A stretch of 64,000 nucleotides of DNA from Hedera helix (taxonomy: Eukaryota > Streptophyta > Magnoliopsida > Apiales > Araliaceae), in assembly GCA_947179155.2 (NCBI GenBank), contig OX359270.1, positions 22,953,056-23,017,055 on the forward strand. Direction: 5' to 3'. The number at the start of each line of letters is the position of its first letter. Position 1 is the first letter of the stretch. The notes under the pieces were generated by a model. The model ran no database searches. It worked only from the letters and a program-made list of their open reading frames with translations, and was not told the DNA's origin. Both the position numbers and the translations under genes were made by a program. Of the stretch, positions 60,434-64,000 are shown one piece after another.

Positions 60434-61215
60434 ATGACACTTAATAAAACTAGTTCTGAGCTTGGAGGTGGAAATAAGCCACAACTCCTTAATACAGAAA
60501 AGTTTGTTAATTGGAAAGTTCGTATGTAGGCCTACATGGATGCAATTGATAATGAGTTGTTCGGTATAGTTATAATGGTCCTTATGTTCTTACCAAGCTA
60601 ATTCTAACACCTGATGATCCAAACAAGGTAGCAATCAAGCATAGAGCATAATGGACATAAAATGAGAAGAGGTTAGTGCAACTGGATAAAAGAGCTAAGA
60701 ACATCCTGTTCATGGCTTTTGAACATGAGTTTTTTAAAAATTTAGTGAATTGCACTACAACCAAGGAAGTCTGGAAAGCTCTGTTTGTGATGCATAAAGG
60801 CACTGAGGAAGTAAGGAAAAACAAACAGTCCTTGTTGACTTAACAGTATGAGATGTTCAATCATATACTTGGAGAAAACATCACAGTAACCTATGTAATT
60901 GGGAAGTGCATTCTATGTAAGGATTCTGCACATGATTTAGTCAGTGAATGGTAACTGAAGATCATGACAGCAACAATCAACAAGACAAAAATCAATTTTT
61001 GCTCCATTATGATAAGTTGGATAGCCAAATGGCTAAAGGATGCTGCAAAAAGAAAGGCCAATAAGCTGGCCCCCAGAATATATTATGGGTGAATGCTGAG
61101 CTATGTTCTGAAAAAAAGGATGAAGAAGCTCGTCGGAGATGATGAAGGTAAGGCTTTGAATGTCAACGAGAAGGTTACTCCCAAGCTATTTGAGAATTGA
61201 AAGAAGAACCTAATT
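60434..61215 (+). pseudogene. Decayed Ty1/copia gag (UBN2 type)
   Basis: MTLNKTSSELGGGNKPQLLN at 60434, then FVNWKVRM, stop, AYMDAIDNEL. Next come KRLVQLDKRAKNILFMAFEHEFF and NCTTTKEVWKALFVMHKGTEEV, and later QYEMFNHILGENITV. This order is that of the UBN2 gag domain. At least five stops are seen. After about 61215 only a Lys-rich scrap remains before an unrelated sequence begins near 61390; protease and the rest of pol are absent. Confidence 0.82.
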
Positions 61216-61389
61216 AAATTGTATCGTTCTAAGATGTCTGGAGCGAGTGAACACACAATCAGTGAAGTGCATAAACCAGTCAAAGTGCAACTAAAAAGAA
61301 AGATAACTAAGATTCAAGAAGATGAGTCTCAAGGTTCTGCTACACCTCAAAATTTGGTGTGTTGTTGCAAACACCCAAAAATAAAATCT

Positions 61390-62111
61390 TATTTTGGAAA
61401 AATATTAATGTAGTAGTGCAAGTAAAAGTCCATCCCACAGAGAATGATTAATTTAATTTTATGTTTTGTAAACCAAAATTGGGGGATTTTTAAAGAAATA
61501 ATTTAAATTAACTAAAATCAATAAATATGCAAGTAATTTAATGAAATAAATAAAAATAAAAAGCCTTAGTTTAAGTCAACATCCACTATCAAGAATTTAC
61601 AACTGATCATTGATGGCTTCAATCACTTAAACTAAGAAAAATAATTTAGCTACTAATAGTTGTAGAGAATACCAAAGAATAGAAGAGAGATTTTTTTTAA
61701 TGAAAGTTGTATCTCCTATTGTATCTCAAGCCCTCTATTTATAGGCTACATAATCCTCCTAACCCTAATAGAAATTACACTTTTCAAACCCTAATAGGAT
61801 TTAAAATACAAAATAATAAAATAAATATAAAATTCATATTTATTTTCCTTTTCCAAATTGCAATTAGATTCCTAAATTATCCTTTAATTTATCTGCTGAT
61901 GGAACGCCATGCGGAAACAAAAGTCAAATTGCCATCAGCTCTAATTTTCCTACAAAATAAAATATAAATTAATTAAAAATAAATAAAAATACTAAAAATA
62001 ATAATAATGCATTAAATTAAATAAATTACCTAAAACACTAAAAATACTTAAAAAGTCATAAATAATTAAGCATAAAATACCTAATAAATAGATATAAAAA
62101 CCTACTTATCA
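61390..62111 (-). repeat. Probable Athila/Tat-like LTR, minus strand
   Basis: Minus-strand start TGATAAGTAGGTTTTTAT at 62111 lies right after a G-rich purine tract. Further on come TTTTGTAGGAAAATTAGAGC, GATGGCA, and near the end CTCTGTGGGATGGACTTTTA then CTTGCACTACTAC. Next is TTTTTGGGTGTTTGCAACAA, which could be a decayed form of the G/C-rich primer-binding site of such elements. These landmarks are from memory of plant Athila/Tat LTRs, so the boundaries are tentative. Confidence 0.45.
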
Positions 62112-62127
62112 AATACCCCCACACTTA
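62112..62127 (-). other. Probable polypurine tract of the Athila/Tat-like element
   Basis: AAGTGTGGGGGTATT on the minus strand, directly before TGATAAG. It is preceded by TTAAAGACAAGCAAAGAGTT, a familiar neighbour of this tract. Confidence 0.5.
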
Positions 62128-63432
62128 ACTCTTTGCTTGTCTTTAAGCAAACCAAGAATAAAAATTAAAAATAATAACCAAACAACTTATTCGAGCAACA
62201 AATCAATACAAATTTCAACATCAGCCTCAAAGATTTTTTTAAATGGTAACTCAAGGAAAATTTCAAAATATGCAAAGATCAAAATTTTAACATATTTATT
62301 AATCTTACTCTACTCAAGACCTTTTGTGTGTGTGTGAATTCAAATGTACCAAACTAATCAAAACTTAGATAAGTCTAGGTCATTAATTACCTTATAAAAG
62401 ATATACAACAAAATTCAATATACTTATTTTTCACATTACTCTTTGCTAATTAAGACAAATATAAATCAGAAGATTAAAAGGTTTCAAACAATTATATACA
62501 CTAGGATTATTAATATACATTTTTCAAATATTTTCTCTATTTTTCTTTCTTTTTAATGGGTGCATTTTATGCTTCATCCCATTTTATTTTTTTCTTTCTC
62601 TTTTTTTCTTCTTCAGTGAGTGCATTTTATACTTCATCTCACTTTTTCATGTATTTATAAGTGAGTGCATTTTACGCTCCATCTCAACCCACCACAAGAA
62701 TATTTTTTTAACAATCCTAGAAAAAGTACCTAAATCATCTCCTCCAAATTATATTTTATCTTATATTTCACTTCAACTAATGATTATATAAGATATAGAG
62801 CTCAAAAATATCTTTTATAAGTATTTAACCATTTAAACTTCCCTTAATTTAAAACTAGCTCAAACAAATGGATATAAGTGCATAAAAATTTAAAAGGTCT
62901 CAAATATAGTAAATACTAATAATAGGTCAAAAATTCAGTCTAAGCAAAAATTTATCCATTTTCCAAAAGTTGTTAAATAAAATTAAATTTTTTTATCATT
63001 GGCTAATAATTTAAAATTCAATTAATTTATTGCTCAAGTAACACATCCTAAAAATAAAAAATACCACATTGTCGTAGAAAACACGGTTACGCTTAGCATG
63101 TGCAACAAGCCTTTAAACACCAATGTTATCCCAAGTGGACGAGTTTTGTCTCGTGAGGGTTTGTGGTGAATATACCCACAAAATTTAAAATTTCAAAATT
63201 GTTAAAATTCCTTTAAAAAAATTCAAAATATGACCTAAAAATAACCAAAATTCTAAATCTCTTCCCACACACTTAAAATTTACATTGTCCCAAATGTAAA
63301 GTAAGATGCAAAGAAAAAATAAAAATAACTAAACTATAAATGCAAAAAGAAAAAGAAAATTATGCTCCCCTTGGGTTGCCTCCCAAGCAACGCCTTTGTT
63401 TATCATCATTGGCTTGACAGCATGCCAAATTA
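62128..63432 (-). other. Non-coding interior of the Athila/Tat-like element
   Basis: AT-rich with no long frame. At 63360-63420 the minus strand reads GGCGTTGCTTGGGAGGCAAC, a sequence I associate with the end of Athila-type coding regions. Three copies of RTGGGTGCATTTTATGCTTC-like text with ATCYCA endings lie at 62556-62690, about 55 bases apart. Confidence 0.4.
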
Positions 63433-63984
63433 CTACGTCACTCCTATTTCATGAATTTTGAGTACCCCATCCATCACATTATTCTTCATCGATAGATTCA
63501 ATCTCATTTTCATTCGACATGAATGTTTAACTTCCTTTTCAAGTAATAAATATTGGAGATGACTATAAAGATTCTTTAAATTTAAAATGAAATCCTGCAA
63601 AACAAAAGATAAAAATTTATTATGAGTAACAAACAATGGAATGAAAATAATTGCATTATTATCAAAAATCATTGGCAAAGAATTTAATGGAGTTTCATCC
63701 TCCTTCATATCTTGTTTAAGCTCAATTGCTTCTTCTTCCTCTAACTCCAACTTGTTGATAATTGCAGTCTCTAATTTTTTCTTGTTTATTTTCTCAACAA
63801 TTTCCGCCACCTTAGGCATGTCATTATCAAAAATAACATCATCGTCTATATTAACATTATCCGCTTCATTGATATTCTTTGCTTTCTCTTTCTTCGGTGA
63901 TGGAGGGACTGTCTTTTCTGGATCTTCTACATCGTTACCACTTTTTAACACTTGTGCACTTGTATTCTCCGTTGGATTATCCAC
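63433..63984 (-). CDS. Hypothetical ORF, 183 residues, acidic and lysine-rich
   Basis: MDNPTENTSAQVLKSGNDVE at 63984. It has a charged, low-complexity first half (PPSPKKEKAK, LELEEEEAIELKQDMKEDE) and a hydrophobic stretch near residues 105-130 (IIFIPLF...FLSFVLQDF). No domain is recognised. It lies just upstream of the likely coding end of the Athila/Tat-like element, so it may be retroelement coding text rather than a host gene. The frame is open to near the window end and the true start may be outside. Confidence 0.3.
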   Translation of the reverse strand: MDNPTENTSAQVLKSGNDVEDPEKTVPPSPKKEKAKNINEADNVNIDDDVIFDNDMPKVAEIVEKINKKKLETAIINKLELEEEEAIELKQDMKEDETPLNSLPMIFDNNAIIFIPLFVTHNKFLSFVLQDFILNLKNLYSHLQYLLLEKEVKHSCRMKMRLNLSMKNNVMDGVLKIHEIGVT

Positions 63985-64000
63985 CGTTTGAGAATGTACT

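Overview
The window is AT-rich nuclear DNA of a flowering plant. It holds one host gene with introns at the left edge and long-LTR Ty3/gypsy chromoviruses of the Tekay/Del type. Ty1/copia remnants, a Tourist-type MITE and AT-rich spacers fill the rest. Nothing points to a particular species.

Left edge (1-2338, minus strand): the first six coding exons of a replication factor C small subunit (RFC4 type). They read as one uninterrupted AAA+ protein of about 155 residues, and the gene runs off the window. Its fifth intron is a GC-AG intron.

3154-11330: an old, decayed chromovirus (element D, minus strand) about 0.8 kb upstream of RFC4. It has lost gag and half of one LTR by a microhomology deletion.

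12946-45063: the most interesting structure. Two minus-strand copies of one chromovirus lie in tandem and share a central LTR (LTR-internal A-LTR-internal B-LTR). Only the outer ends carry a target-site duplication (GTGGG). Diagnostic sites show the central LTR is a hybrid of the two outer LTRs, with the switch inside an AT-rich hairpin array. This is what unequal crossing-over between LTRs predicts. Both units carry the same old pol lesions. Both also keep open an extra reading frame upstream of gag, encoding a coiled-coil protein with acidic N-terminal and arginine-rich C-terminal parts.

23564-34140: a young, apparently complete plus-strand chromovirus (element C, 10,577 bp, two 2,868-bp LTRs, one 1,548-codon gag-pol frame) nested inside the central LTR. 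Its 5-bp duplication is ATTTT, and the outer LTR at 44,090 shows the empty site.

45064-47705: a 2.4-kb solo LTR (duplication AGAGG) followed by an unrecognised coding-like fragment. 48,500-55,080: a decayed Ty1/copia element. Its pol is split by a 225-bp TG...CA insertion with a CTAAC duplication. 55086-55420: a MITE with TAA duplication. 59-61.4 kb: LTR, primer-binding site and gag of another copia element. 61.4-64 kb: a probable minus-strand Athila/Tat-like LTR and adjoining sequence. The stretch 55.4-59 kb holds nothing I recognise.

Only RFC4 is a convincing host gene. C looks capable of encoding all its own proteins. D, A, B and the copia elements do not. I found no evidence of a novel multi-gene system. 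The best candidates for new biology are the extra ORF and the recombinant LTR tandem.
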